From Microvirga lenta (lineage in GTDB: Bacteria > Pseudomonadota > Alphaproteobacteria > Rhizobiales > Beijerinckiaceae), in contig NZ_JAJBBR010000008.1 of NCBI RefSeq assembly GCF_020532555.1, forward strand, positions 1-64,000: a stretch of DNA of 64,000 nt, given 5' to 3'. Both the position numbers and the translations under genes were made by a program. The notes under the pieces are model-generated. The model made no database searches, was not told the origin of the DNA, and worked only from the letters and a program-made list of their open reading frames with translations. Below are positions 35,108 to 43,638 of the stretch, in pieces (the first letter of the stretch is position 1; the number at the start of each line of letters is the position of its first letter).

Positions 35108-36169
35108 TCAGCGGCTGAGCGGGATGACGCGACGGCGCCACTGCTCCGTGATCGCATCGCGGATGCCGGCGACGGCGATCCAGTCGATCCCGATCATGTC
35201 GTCCATCGATCCGGCCGCCGTGCGGGCCAGGGCCTCCTTGGAGATCTTCTCCTGCGCCTTGGAATTGGTCGGCGCATAGAACATGGCCTCCGTGAAGGCG
35301 GCCTGCGCCTCGGGGCTGAGCGCATAATCGATGAAGGTCTTGGCCGCGTCATTGGCCGGGCTGTTCTTCACCAGGTTGATCGTGTTGATCTGGAAGCCGC
35401 TGCCCTCCTCCGGCAGGGCGACGCCGAGCTTGCTGCCGGCTGCATCCGAATAGACTTGCGCACGGGCGTTCCAGCCGATGCCGAGAGCCGCCTGTCCGTT
35501 GGCGATGGGCGTGTACACGTCCGGCCTCGGGTCCCAGGTCTGCACGTTCGGGGCCAGTTCGCCGAGCTTCTTGATGCCCGGCTCCACGGTCTTCTTGTAG
35601 TCCTCCTCGCCGGCCATCTTGTTGGCGATGATCGTCAGGGTCGTGCCCTGAATGTCGGGAACGGCCGGAATGGCGACCTTGCCGGCGTATTGCTTGTCCC
35701 AGAGGGCGTTCCAGGAGGTCGGCGCCGTCTTCACCTGATCCTCGTTGTAGAGGAGAACGAGGTTGTCGAAAGTCACCCCAACGCCGCCCACGCCCTCCGC
35801 GCGGGCTGCCGGATAGAGATCCGCGACGTGCTTCGAGACGCTCTCGTCCACCTTGTCGAACAGCCCCTCGTCCGTCGCCGCCTTCGCGACGGACACGTCC
35901 ATGATCATCACGTCGATCTGGGGCGAGGCCTTCTGGGCGCGAAGGGTGCCGAGCATCTGAGCCGAGTTCGGCATTCCGTAGAACTGGACCTTGATGTCCG
36001 GATGAGCCTTCATGAAGGGCTCGACGACCGCCTTGGTATAGTGGTCCTGGAAGATCCCGCTATAGGCAGCGAGCGTCACCGTTTTCTCCTGGGCGAAAGC
36101 GGGCATCGAGGCGGCAAATGCGAGCGCCGAGATGCCGAGCAGAGCCGTACGCCGTTTCATCATCGTCAT
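35108..36169 (-). CDS. Periplasmic substrate-binding protein, PotD-like
   Basis: The product is 353 residues with a signal peptide (RRTALLGISALAFAASMP, cleaved at AFAQ). The mature protein begins KTVTLAAYSGIFQDHYTKAVVEPF and matches the spermidine/putrescine-type extracellular binding fold. Acidic residues that hold polyamines are not confidently placed, so the ligand could be another amine or a carboxamide. AGAGGGAACA precedes ATG. It lies between the RraA-like gene and the ATPase gene. Confidence 0.88.
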   Translation of the reverse strand: MTMMKRRTALLGISALAFAASMPAFAQEKTVTLAAYSGIFQDHYTKAVVEPFMKAHPDIKVQFYGMPNSAQMLGTLRAQKASPQIDVMIMDVSVAKAATDEGLFDKVDESVSKHVADLYPAARAEGVGGVGVTFDNLVLLYNEDQVKTAPTSWNALWDKQYAGKVAIPAVPDIQGTTLTIIANKMAGEEDYKKTVEPGIKKLGELAPNVQTWDPRPDVYTPIANGQAALGIGWNARAQVYSDAAGSKLGVALPEEGSGFQINTINLVKNSPANDAAKTFIDYALSPEAQAAFTEAMFYAPTNSKAQEKISKEALARTAAGSMDDMIGIDWIAVAGIRDAITEQWRRRVIPLSR

Positions 36170-36210
36170 TGTTCCCTCTGTTTTTGACTGCTCTTCCCGT
36201 AACCGGCGCG

Positions 36211-36882
36211 TCAGGCGACGCGCCGGGCCTTCTCTTCAACGATGCGGGTCGCGCCGGAAATGTCCGGCAGCTTCTCGCCGTTGCGAAGCCGCTCCAGCAG
36301 CTTGATCTCGGCCTCCTGCATTCCGATGGCCCGCTCGGCCACGGCTTTCGCCTCGGAGGGATGGAGCACGATCACGCCGCTTTCATCCGCGAGGATCGCG
36401 TCACCCGGCTCGATCACCTGACCGCCGACCGTGACGGGCACGTTGATGGCCCCTTCGAGCCCGAGGATCTTGGTGGTGATGGGCGACGGGCCCCGGCACC
36501 ACATGGGCATCTCGACCCGGCGGATCTCGGAGAAATCGGTGGCCGGACCGTCCACGATGCCGGCCTTCACGCCGGCGAGCTTCATGGAGTGGGTGACGAC
36601 ACCGCCCCAGCAGGCGTGCTTGTCGTCGCCGCAGCGGTCGACCACCACGATGTCGCCCGGACGAACCAGCTTCGTGAGGTAGTGGAGGACCGTGCTGTCC
36701 GCATGGGGCAGCCGCACGGTGACGGCGGTTCCGGCGACGCGCTTCTCAGGGAGAACCGCGCGCAGTTCGCGGTTCACGAAGCCGGAATGCAGGAAATGGC
36801 CGACCGTTGCGGTCTCGACCTGCTCGAGGAGCGAGATCAGTTCCTCGGAGATCTGCTTCGGCATCTGATTGACGGTGAACAT
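36211..36882 (-). CDS. RraA-like / 4-hydroxy-4-methyl-2-oxoglutarate aldolase-like protein
   Basis: The product is 223 residues. The RraA fold is recognisable from AGTAVTVRLPHADSTV, PGDIVVVDRCGD, WGGVVTHSMKLAGVKAGIVD and GPATDFSEIR, then NVPVTVGGQVIEPGDAILAD. In HMG aldolases a G-x-x-R-D segment binds Mg2+ and pyruvate; here the position reads DGPATD, so the family Arg is missing and aldolase activity is uncertain. It is in the importer operon, so it probably acts on a keto acid from the imported compound rather than on RNase E. Confidence 0.75.
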   Translation of the reverse strand: MFTVNQMPKQISEELISLLEQVETATVGHFLHSGFVNRELRAVLPEKRVAGTAVTVRLPHADSTVLHYLTKLVRPGDIVVVDRCGDDKHACWGGVVTHSMKLAGVKAGIVDGPATDFSEIRRVEMPMWCRGPSPITTKILGLEGAINVPVTVGGQVIEPGDAILADESGVIVLHPSEAKAVAERAIGMQEAEIKLLERLRNGEKLPDISGATRIVEEKARRVA

Positions 36883-36894
36883 GCTGTGCGCTCC

Positions 36895-37701
36895 TCAGGC
36901 CAGGACGTGGTGCTGAGCGACAGGTACGTTGCGACGCACGTGCCCCACATAATCCAGGTCGAGGCGGGAGCTGGTGCTCGCGACCTTGTCGGAGCACTGC
37001 GCCACGATGTGCCCCCACGGGTCGATGACCATGGAATGGCCCCAGCACCACTTCTTGCCGTCCGAGTTGGACAGCACCTGCCCGACCGCCAGGAAATAGG
37101 TCTGGGTCTCGATGGCGCGGGCGCGGGCGAGTGTCTCCCAGTGATCCTTGCCGGTCATGAGGGTGAAGGCGGCAGGCAGAACGATCACGTCGGAGCCGGC
37201 GTCGCGCAGCTTCCGGAACAGTTCGGGGAAGCGGATGTCGTAGCAGATGGCGCAGCCGACCGTGACGTCGCCGACCTTGTACGTCACCACGTCCTCGCCG
37301 CGGCTGATCGTGTCCGACTCGCGGTAGCTGGTGCCTCCCGGAATATCCACGTCGAACAGGTGGATCTTGCGGTAGCGGGCAATCTCCTTGCCCTCGGGCC
37401 CGAACACCACGGTCGTGTTGTAGTGGTTGTTGCCCACGCGCTCCACGACGCTGCCCGCATGGATCGTCACGCGGTACTTGGCGGAGAGCTCCGCCATGAG
37501 CGTGTAGGCCTCGCCGTCGGGAAAGGTCTCGGCGCTGGCATGGATGTTGTCGCGCCCTTCCCCGAGGAAGGCGTAGTATTCCGGCAGGACGATCAGATCG
37601 GGCGTTTCCTCGTTGACGGCCTTTTCGATCATCGCGGCGGCGGTTTTCAGATTTTCCGCCTTGTTGTTCTGGGAATTCATCTGAATTAGACTGACTTTCA
37701 C
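36895..37701 (-). CDS. Carbon-nitrogen hydrolase (nitrilase superfamily)
   Basis: The product is 268 residues. The Glu-Lys-Cys triad is visible: Glu in IVLPEYYAF, Lys in RYRKIHLFD, Cys in GCAICYDIRFPE. The pattern GHSMVIDPWG and HARGSVVE-like strands place it among amidases such as omega-amidase. First gene of the operon, 13 bases before the RraA-like gene, so transport, amide hydrolysis and downstream keto-acid handling are probably linked. The substrate cannot be inferred from sequence alone. Confidence 0.88.
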   Translation of the reverse strand: MKVSLIQMNSQNNKAENLKTAAAMIEKAVNEETPDLIVLPEYYAFLGEGRDNIHASAETFPDGEAYTLMAELSAKYRVTIHAGSVVERVGNNHYNTTVVFGPEGKEIARYRKIHLFDVDIPGGTSYRESDTISRGEDVVTYKVGDVTVGCAICYDIRFPELFRKLRDAGSDVIVLPAAFTLMTGKDHWETLARARAIETQTYFLAVGQVLSNSDGKKWCWGHSMVIDPWGHIVAQCSDKVASTSSRLDLDYVGHVRRNVPVAQHHVLA

Positions 37702-37841
37702 GTCACGGCCTCCATTGATCCGAGCCCGAAGTGTGGGCGCGCCGGCCGACCTGCGACAAACACGAAATACTTTTCCTGCAGGCTAAGTTTTGCTTGTTCT
37801 GCGCTGCACAACCAGCATTCCCAACGTGTTCGGGGAGCGGC

Positions 37842-38753
37842 CTACCAGGACGCTCCGTCCGTCTGAGCCTGTGAAAATCCATGGGCGACCTCCTGCGCCA
37901 TTCTCGCCGCGACCGCCGAGATGAGATTGTCCGGATGATCGGAATAGACCGCGTGGAAGCTGAGAGGCGGGAAAGCGGGCGTGACGTCGAGCGCCACGAG
38001 GGTTCCGGCCGTGAGCTGCTCCCGCACGATCACCTTCGGCAGCGGCGTCACTCCGATTCCATCCTGCGCAAGGCGGATCACCGTCGCCAGAGAATTGGAA
38101 TTGTAGATCGTCGGATCCTCGATGCCCGCATCGGCGAGCTGCTTCAACAATCTGTGATGAGGTATGCTGTCCCGTGAATAGGCGAGGATCGGATGGTCGG
38201 CCATCTCCGCCAGGGTCAGCGGCCTGTCGGGCAAGTTGAGCTTCGGGCTTGCGAGCCACGTGCAGGCAAACGTGCACAGATCGAGATTGATGATGTCGGG
38301 CGCGATGACAGGTCCCATGATCAGGGCCAGGTCGATGCGCCGCTCGGCCACCTCACGCGCCATGTGGAGACTGGTATCGGTGTTGAGGTCCACCGCGACA
38401 CTCGGATAGCGAGCCCACAGGCGCTCGATGAACTGCGGCAGCCAGGCATGGGCGATCGAATCGATCGTGCCGATCCTGATCGAGCCGCGCAGGCTGCCGG
38501 GATCGCTCACGGCCTCGCGAAACTCGTTGGCGACCCGAACCAGCTCCTCCGCCTTGGCGACCGCCTGCTGTCCCAGGCCGGTGAGGCGGACGCAGCGGAC
38601 ATCCCGCTCGAAGAGCCGGATTCCCAAATCCCGCTCGAGGGTGGCGATGCGGTTGGAAATCGCCGCCTGCGTCGTGTTGAGCCTCTCGGCCGCAGCGCTG
38701 AAGCTGCCCAAGCGCGCCACCCAGAGGAAAGTCTCCACGAAACGCAGGTTCAT
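37842..38753 (-). CDS. LysR-family transcriptional regulator
   Basis: The product is 303 residues. The N-terminal winged HTH (about 1-60) reads FVETFLWVARLGSFSAAAERLNTTQAAISNRIATLERDLG, and the rest is a type 2 periplasmic-binding-like effector domain with two lobes. It lies 140 bases upstream of, and on the same strand as, the nitrilase-RraA-ABC operon, so it is the best candidate for regulating it, with the transported compound or a product as co-inducer. This link is inferred from position. Confidence 0.9.
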   Translation of the reverse strand: MNLRFVETFLWVARLGSFSAAAERLNTTQAAISNRIATLERDLGIRLFERDVRCVRLTGLGQQAVAKAEELVRVANEFREAVSDPGSLRGSIRIGTIDSIAHAWLPQFIERLWARYPSVAVDLNTDTSLHMAREVAERRIDLALIMGPVIAPDIINLDLCTFACTWLASPKLNLPDRPLTLAEMADHPILAYSRDSIPHHRLLKQLADAGIEDPTIYNSNSLATVIRLAQDGIGVTPLPKVIVREQLTAGTLVALDVTPAFPPLSFHAVYSDHPDNLISAVAARMAQEVAHGFSQAQTDGASW

Positions 38754-39129
38754 TTCTTCGAATACCCTCCAGTCATCGAGACAGAACTCAAAGTCTAAAG
38801 GCCCTCATCCTCTTCGATACGAAATATCGAAATATCGCCTGATCCCTTTTTGCCTCAGGCGTACTTTAGGACCATCCATGCACGCAATCTATCGGGATGA
38901 GGATCAAGCACACATCGAAAATTCGAATATTATATCGGTTGCAGCAAGATCTTTCGAAGTATGTGGGAATATTATTCAACCACTGTCATCGCAGTGCTGC
39001 ACCCGCCCAACCAAACGGTGCACCACCTAAGAACATGCCTGCGGCTCTTGCCCACATGTGCGCGGTCGCATATCCCACCTGACTTCCGCCAATCGATGTT
39101 ATATGCCGTAACGGTATTCACCATCACGG
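38754..39129. other. AT-rich divergent intergenic region upstream of the LysR gene
   Basis: No gene seen. Base composition falls well below the surroundings. At 38820-38837 the decamer CGAAATATCG occurs twice, overlapping by two bases, about 70 bases upstream of the LysR start. Probably contains promoters for the LysR gene and the + strand cNMP-domain gene. Confidence 0.45.
38820..38837. promoter_or_regulatory. Two overlapping CGAAATATCG copies, candidate regulator site
   Basis: Direct repeat with 8-base period in the LysR promoter region; each half contains the palindromic core ATAT. Could be an autoregulatory site, but LysR T-N11-A geometry is not strict here. Confidence 0.25.
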
Positions 39130-39138
39130 ATGGGTTCC

Positions 39139-39813
39139 ATGACTTTGACCATGACTTGGGTCGAGGCACTCGGCTGGCTCGGTGCGGCTTTGGCCATCAC
39201 CGGCAGCGCGATGAAGACGATCATTCCTCTGCGCTGCCTCGGCATCGCGACGAACGTGGTCTCGCTGACCTATTCATCGTTCATGGGCCTTTACCCGAGC
39301 ATGACGGTCAACCTGATCCTGCTCCCGCTCAACAGCCTGCGCCTCTACCAGATGCTGCGGCTGATCAGGAAGGTGAAGCAGGCCTCGAAGAGCGACCTGT
39401 CCATGGAATGGCTCAAGCCCTTCATGACCCGCCGGCCGGTGAAGGCCGGCGAGATCCTCTTCGCCAAGGGGGACAGCGCCTCCTGCATGTTCTACACCCT
39501 CTCGGGCCGCTACCGGCTGAAGGAGCTGGGCATCGAGCTGCCTCAGGGCCACGTGGTCGGAGAGATGGGCTTCATGTCGCCAGACAACAGGCGCACGCAG
39601 ACGCTCGAATGCCTGGAGAGCGGCGAAGTGCTGAGCATCAGCTACGACGAGGTGCGCCAGCTCTACTTCCAGAACCCGGAATTCGGCTTCTATTTCCTGC
39701 GTCTGGCCAGCGAGCGGCTCTTCAACAACATGGAGAAGATGGAGGCCGAGATCGCCCGTCTCAGAGCCGCCTCCGAAGAGGTCGTCCCCGTCAAGGAAAA
39801 GCTGTCGGCGTAA
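39139..39813 (+). CDS. Membrane protein with C-terminal cyclic-nucleotide-binding domain
   Basis: The product is 224 residues. The first about 75 residues contain two or three hydrophobic helices (LGWLGAALAITGSA, YPSMTVNLILLPLN). Residues about 90-190 form a cNMP-binding beta-barrel (RPVKAGEILFAKGDSASCMFYTLSG, GHVVGEMGFMSP); the last about 35 are a coiled coil. No DNA-binding domain, so not a Crp-type regulator. ATG at 39139 has GGATGG before it; 39130 is an alternative. Unknown signal and partner. Confidence 0.75.
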   Translation: MTLTMTWVEALGWLGAALAITGSAMKTIIPLRCLGIATNVVSLTYSSFMGLYPSMTVNLILLPLNSLRLYQMLRLIRKVKQASKSDLSMEWLKPFMTRRPVKAGEILFAKGDSASCMFYTLSGRYRLKELGIELPQGHVVGEMGFMSPDNRRTQTLECLESGEVLSISYDEVRQLYFQNPEFGFYFLRLASERLFNNMEKMEAEIARLRAASEEVVPVKEKLSA

Positions 39814-39962
39814 CGCCTGCGCGACGGACGTCTGCCCCGCCAGGAAGTTCCGTTCGAAAACCCGTGCGCCCGGTCGGGCTCTCCGGTCCATGGACCGTGG
39901 TCGCGACGGGCCGCGGGCGAAGGCGATGCAGGTTGCCACCGGCCTGTCGCGTCGCGCTCCAT

Positions 39963-40006
39963 CTTAGAGAGCTTCCAATCTGGAGCCAGTTTAGAAACCC
40001 TCTAAA
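39963..40006 (+). promoter_or_regulatory. Pair of Irr/ICE-type iron-control sites
   Basis: TTTAGAAACCCTCTAAA at 39990-40006 has perfect 6-bp half-sites and matches the iron control element consensus TTTAGAA-N3-TTCTAAA at all but one position. A weaker match, CTTAGAGAGCTTCCAAT, lies at 39963-39979. They sit about 115-155 bases before an iron-binding-protein gene. In Hyphomicrobiales Irr controls iron uptake genes through such boxes. Confidence 0.6.
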
Positions 40007-40118
40007 TCATTGATGTTACAGAGTTTTTTATTGACCGGATTCGAGGCACGTGTTTTTTGCAGTTTATACGGAGGCTGGCAGAGGCCGCTTCCTGACGTGT
40101 GACTTAGGGATTTCCACG

Positions 40119-41150
40119 ATGAAGATGAAAATCGCCCGCACCCTGCTGCTCGGCGCCACGGCCGCCGGTCTCCTGGCAGGGTCGTCCCTGGCCGCCATCG
40201 CCCAGGAACTGAACCTCTATACGTCCCGCGAGCCCGGCCTGATCAAGCCGATCCTCGACGAGTTCACGAAGGAGACCGGGATCAAGGTCAACACCGTGTT
40301 CGTGAACAACGGTCTCGAGGAGCGCATCCGCACGGAGGGCGAAAACAGCCCCGCCGACGTGATTCTCACCGTCGATATCGGCCGCCTGCAGGCCGCCAAG
40401 GACCTCGGCGTCACCCAGCCGGTGAAGCTGACCGCCCTCGAAGAGACCATTCCGGCCGCGTACCGCGATCCGGAAGGCCACTGGTTCGGCATCGCCCTGC
40501 GCGGCCGCGTGGTCTATGCCTCGAAGGATCGCGTCAAGCAGGACCAGATCACCTATGAGGAGCTTGCCGATCCGAAGTGGAAGGGCAAGGTCTGCATTCG
40601 CTCGGGTCAGCACCTCTACAACATCAGCCTCTTTGCCGCCGTCATCGCCCACAAGGGCGAGGAGAAGGCCGAGGAATGGCTCAAGGGTCTGAAGGCGAAC
40701 CTCGCCAAGAAGCCCTCCGGCGGCGACCGCGAGCAGGCCAAGGACATTCTGGCCGGCGTCTGCGACATCGCCATCGGCAACACCTACTACGTCTCGCTGA
40801 TGCGCAACGGCAACAACGAAGAGCAGAAGAAGTGGGGCGAGGCGATCAAGGTGATCCTGCCCACCTTCGAAGGCGGCGGAACCCACGTGAACGTGTCGGG
40901 CCTCGCGCTCGCCAAGAATGCGCCCAACAAGGCCAATGCCGAGAAGTTCATGGAGTACATGGTCTCGGACGAAGCCCAGCGCCTTCATGCGGAGGCCAAC
41001 TCCGAATACCCGGTGAAGGCCGGCATCAAGATCCACCCGACCATCGAGTCGTTCGGACAGCTGAAGCCCGACAACGTGTCGATTGCCGAGATCGCAAAGC
41101 TCCGCAAGAAGGCCAGCGAACTCGTCGACAAAGTCGGCTTCGACCAGTAA
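40119..41150 (+). CDS. Ferric-iron ABC transporter periplasmic binding protein (FbpA/FutA-like)
   Basis: The product is 343 residues, starting at ATG 40119 with AGGGA upstream. The signal peptide is long and Ala/Leu-rich (cleaved at AIAQ). The mature protein begins ELNLYTSREPGL, the family start, and has the paired Tyr of the iron site in IGNTYYVSL; these tyrosines bind Fe3+ directly in FbpA/FutA. The Irr-type boxes upstream fit iron control. A hairpin separates it from the permease gene downstream. There is no ATPase gene in this cluster. Confidence 0.9.
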   Translation: MKMKIARTLLLGATAAGLLAGSSLAAIAQELNLYTSREPGLIKPILDEFTKETGIKVNTVFVNNGLEERIRTEGENSPADVILTVDIGRLQAAKDLGVTQPVKLTALEETIPAAYRDPEGHWFGIALRGRVVYASKDRVKQDQITYEELADPKWKGKVCIRSGQHLYNISLFAAVIAHKGEEKAEEWLKGLKANLAKKPSGGDREQAKDILAGVCDIAIGNTYYVSLMRNGNNEEQKKWGEAIKVILPTFEGGGTHVNVSGLALAKNAPNKANAEKFMEYMVSDEAQRLHAEANSEYPVKAGIKIHPTIESFGQLKPDNVSIAEIAKLRKKASELVDKVGFDQ

Positions 41151-41190
41151 GCCTGGACGGTCTTTCGACCGTACCGAACCTGAACAGGGG

Positions 41191-41212
41191 GCGCTGCCGT
41201 CATCGGCAGCGC
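41191..41212 (+). terminator. Intercistronic hairpin between iron-binding-protein and permease genes
   Basis: Perfect 9-bp stem GCGCTGCCG / CGGCAGCGC with TCAT loop, 40 bases after the binding-protein stop and just before the permease start. No T run. Such hairpins usually stabilise the upstream mRNA or reduce read-through, giving more binding protein than permease. Confidence 0.65.
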
Positions 41213-41220
41213 CATTTCCA

Positions 41221-42927
41221 TTGAGCGCCACCGCCACCGCAACGACCGCGCCCTCTCCTGCCCGCCGACGCCTGGCGCGGCAACTTCCCGGATGGCTGAA
41301 AGCCGCCGTGGCCGCGACGGGTCTGCTGGTGCTGATGCCTCTCGTCGCCCTGATCGGCATTGCCGCCGAGGGCGACGCGGAGATCTGGCCTCACCTCATC
41401 GCCAATGTTCTGCCCTCGAGCCTCAGGGACACCCTGGCTCTCCTGACCGGCGTCGCGCTGGTGGCCGGTTCCATGGGCATCACCACCGCGTGGCTCGTCA
41501 CCGCCCACCGCTTTCCGGGGCGTGACATGCTGGTGTGGCTCCTGCCGCTCCCCCTCGCGGTGCCGACCTACATCACCGCCTACATCTACGTCGAAGTCTT
41601 CGACGCGGCCGGGCTCGTGCAGATGGCCCTGCGCGATGCCACGGGATGGTCGCGGGCCGATTACTGGTTTCCGGAAATCCGCTCCCTGTCCGGCTGCATC
41701 CTGGTGATGTCGGCGGTGCTCTACCCCTACGTCTACATTGCCGCCCGGACCATGTTTCTCACCCAGAGCGCGAGCATGATGGAGGTGGCGAGAACCCTCG
41801 GGGCCGGCCGGTTCAAGCTGTTTCGCGTCATTGCCATCCCGCTCGCGCGCCCGGCCCTCGCGGTCGGTCTGTCGCTGGCCCTGCTCGAGGCCCTGAACGA
41901 CATCGGCGCGAGCGAGTATCTCGGCGTGCGAACGCTCACCGTCTCGGTCTTCACCACCTGGCTCAACCGCGGCAGCCTCGCCGGAGCGGCCCAGATCGCC
42001 TGCGTCATGCTGGCCTTCGTGATCGCGCTGATCCTGATCGAGCGGTACGGCCGCCGCGACCGGCGCTATGCCCTGTCCACCAAGCGGCCCCGCGTCGCGC
42101 AGCCCGTGCCGCTCTCCGGCGGGCGGGGCTGGCTTGCGGCCGTCCTGTGCGTCATGCCGGTGATCCTGGGCTTCTTCCTGCCGGCGACCTTCCTGCTGCG
42201 GGAGACCCTGCGCGGCGGGCTCGTCCGCCAGCTGGACACGACCTTCCTTGCGCATCTCACCACGACGATAGGCCTTTCCACCGTCGCGACCCTGGCGGCC
42301 CTCGCCCTCGCGATCCTGCTCGTCTCCGCCTCGCGCCTCACGAAGATCGCGCTTACCCGAAGCGCTCTCTTCGTGGCCGGCCTTGGCTACGCCGTTCCCG
42401 GAACGGTGCTCGCCATCGGGCTGATGACGCCCCTCATCGCGTTCGACAACATGGTCGGCACGATCTGGCGCAACCTGACGGGCCAGCGCATCGGATTGCT
42501 TCTCATGGGAGCGGCAGGTGGGATCATCCTCGCCTATGTGATCCGCTTCCTGCCCATCGCCACCGGCGCCCTCTCGGCCGGGTTCGAGCGTGTCTCACCA
42601 GGGCTCGAAGATGCGGCGCGCACGCTCGGCGCCAACCGGCGCGAGCTGATCAGGAGGGTGCAGTTGCCCCTGCTCCGGCCCGCCCTCGCGAGCGCCGCCC
42701 TGCTCGTCTTCGTGGATTGCATCAAGGAGCTGCCGGCGACGCTTCTGCTGCGTCCGCTCAATACGGAAACGCTCGCCACGCTCGTCTACGGCCATGCGGC
42801 GCGCGGCGCATTCGAGGACGGCTCCCTCGCCGCCCTCGTGATCGTTCTCGTCGGGCTCCTGCCGGTGATCCAGCTCACCCGCAGCGCCGAAAGCCGCCGG
42901 AAGGCCGCGGGCACCGCTTCTACCTGA
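41221..42927 (+). CDS. Ferric-iron ABC transporter double-domain permease (FbpB-like)
   Basis: The product is about 568 residues if TTG at 41221 is used; the longer ATG frame from 41083 overlaps the preceding gene and hairpin and is rejected. About 12 helices fall in two halves, each with an EAA-type loop (MMEVARTLGAGRFKLFRVIAIP and LEDAARTLGANRRELIRRVQLP). The fused two-domain permease is typical of FbpB/FutB. It pairs with the iron-binding protein upstream; the ATPase must be encoded elsewhere. Convergent with scoB; a stem-loop at 42932-42953 lies between. Confidence 0.85.
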   Translation: MSATATATTAPSPARRRLARQLPGWLKAAVAATGLLVLMPLVALIGIAAEGDAEIWPHLIANVLPSSLRDTLALLTGVALVAGSMGITTAWLVTAHRFPGRDMLVWLLPLPLAVPTYITAYIYVEVFDAAGLVQMALRDATGWSRADYWFPEIRSLSGCILVMSAVLYPYVYIAARTMFLTQSASMMEVARTLGAGRFKLFRVIAIPLARPALAVGLSLALLEALNDIGASEYLGVRTLTVSVFTTWLNRGSLAGAAQIACVMLAFVIALILIERYGRRDRRYALSTKRPRVAQPVPLSGGRGWLAAVLCVMPVILGFFLPATFLLRETLRGGLVRQLDTTFLAHLTTTIGLSTVATLAALALAILLVSASRLTKIALTRSALFVAGLGYAVPGTVLAIGLMTPLIAFDNMVGTIWRNLTGQRIGLLLMGAAGGIILAYVIRFLPIATGALSAGFERVSPGLEDAARTLGANRRELIRRVQLPLLRPALASAALLVFVDCIKELPATLLLRPLNTETLATLVYGHAARGAFEDGSLAALVIVLVGLLPVIQLTRSAESRRKAAGTAST

Positions 42928-42931
42928 GAAA

Positions 42932-42953
42932 GGACGGCCCCGAAGGGCCGCCC
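42932..42953. terminator. Hairpin between convergent permease and CoA-transferase genes
   Basis: Nine-pair stem GGACGGCCC / GGGCCGCCC with one mismatch and a CGAA loop, lying entirely between the two stop codons. Lacks a T run. Confidence 0.5.
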
Positions 42954-42957
42954 TGCA

Positions 42958-43638
42958 TCAGGCCGCGTCGGACTGCTTGGAATCCAGCGCGACCTTGAAG
43001 TCGGCCTGGGTCTTCGCCTTGATCTCATCCAGCGTGACGCCGTCGGCGAGCTCGATCAGGGTCATGCCGGTGCCGCCCTTCTTGTCGATGGAGAAGACGC
43101 CGAGATCGGTGATCACCAGATCGACGACGCCCGTGCCGGTCAGGGGAAGGTTGCACTCCTTCAGGAGCTTCGGATCCTCGGACCCGTCCTTGCCCTTCGC
43201 CACGTGCTCCATGACCACGACGACGCGCTTGACGCCCGCCACCAGGTCCATGGCGCCGCCCATGCCCTTCACCATCTTGCCTGGAATCATCCAGTTGGCG
43301 AGGTCGCCGTTCTGGGCCACCTGCATGGCGCCGAGGATCGACAGGTCGATATGGCCGCCGCGGATCATTCCGAAGGAATCGGAGCTGGAGAAGTAGCTCG
43401 TGGTGGGCAGCTCGGTGATGGTCTGCTTGCCCGCATTGATGAGGTCGGCGTCCTCTTCGCCCTCGTAGGGGAACGGCCCCATGCCGAGCATGCCGTTCTC
43501 CGACTGGAGCTGCACGCGCATCCCCTTGGGGATGAAGTTGGACACCAGGGTCGGAATGCCGATGCCGAGGTTCACGTAGTAGCCGTCGCGCAGTTCCTTG
43601 GCGGCGCGGGCGGCCATCTGCTCACGGGTCCAAGCCAT
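42958..43638 (-). CDS. scoB: 3-oxoacid CoA-transferase subunit B
   Basis: The product is 226 residues. The family catalytic Glu lies in the [11 protein letters not shown] motif at about residue 47, and [18 protein letters not shown] follows as expected. With subunit A it transfers CoA from succinyl-CoA to a 3-oxoacid such as acetoacetate (ketone body or beta-ketoadipate type). Its ATG shares one base with the subunit A stop, showing translational coupling. Substrate choice between acetoacetate and 3-oxoadipate is not decidable by eye. Confidence 0.9.
   Translation of the reverse strand: MAWTREQMAARAAKELRDGYYVNLGIGIPTLVSNFIPKGMRVQLQSENGMLGMGPFPYEGEEDADLINAGKQTITELPTTSYFSSSDSFGMIRGGHIDLSILGAMQVAQNGDLANWMIPGKMVKGMGGAMDLVAGVKRVVVVMEHVAKGKDGSEDPKLLKECNLPLTGTGVVDLVITDLGVFSIDKKGGTGMTLIELADGVTLDEIKAKTQADFKVALDSKQSDAA

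Noticed and set aside
41083-41220. N-terminal extension of the FbpB-like permease
   Set aside because: It overlaps the end of the iron-binding-protein gene and the intercistronic hairpin and is Ser/Pro/Arg-rich shadow sequence.
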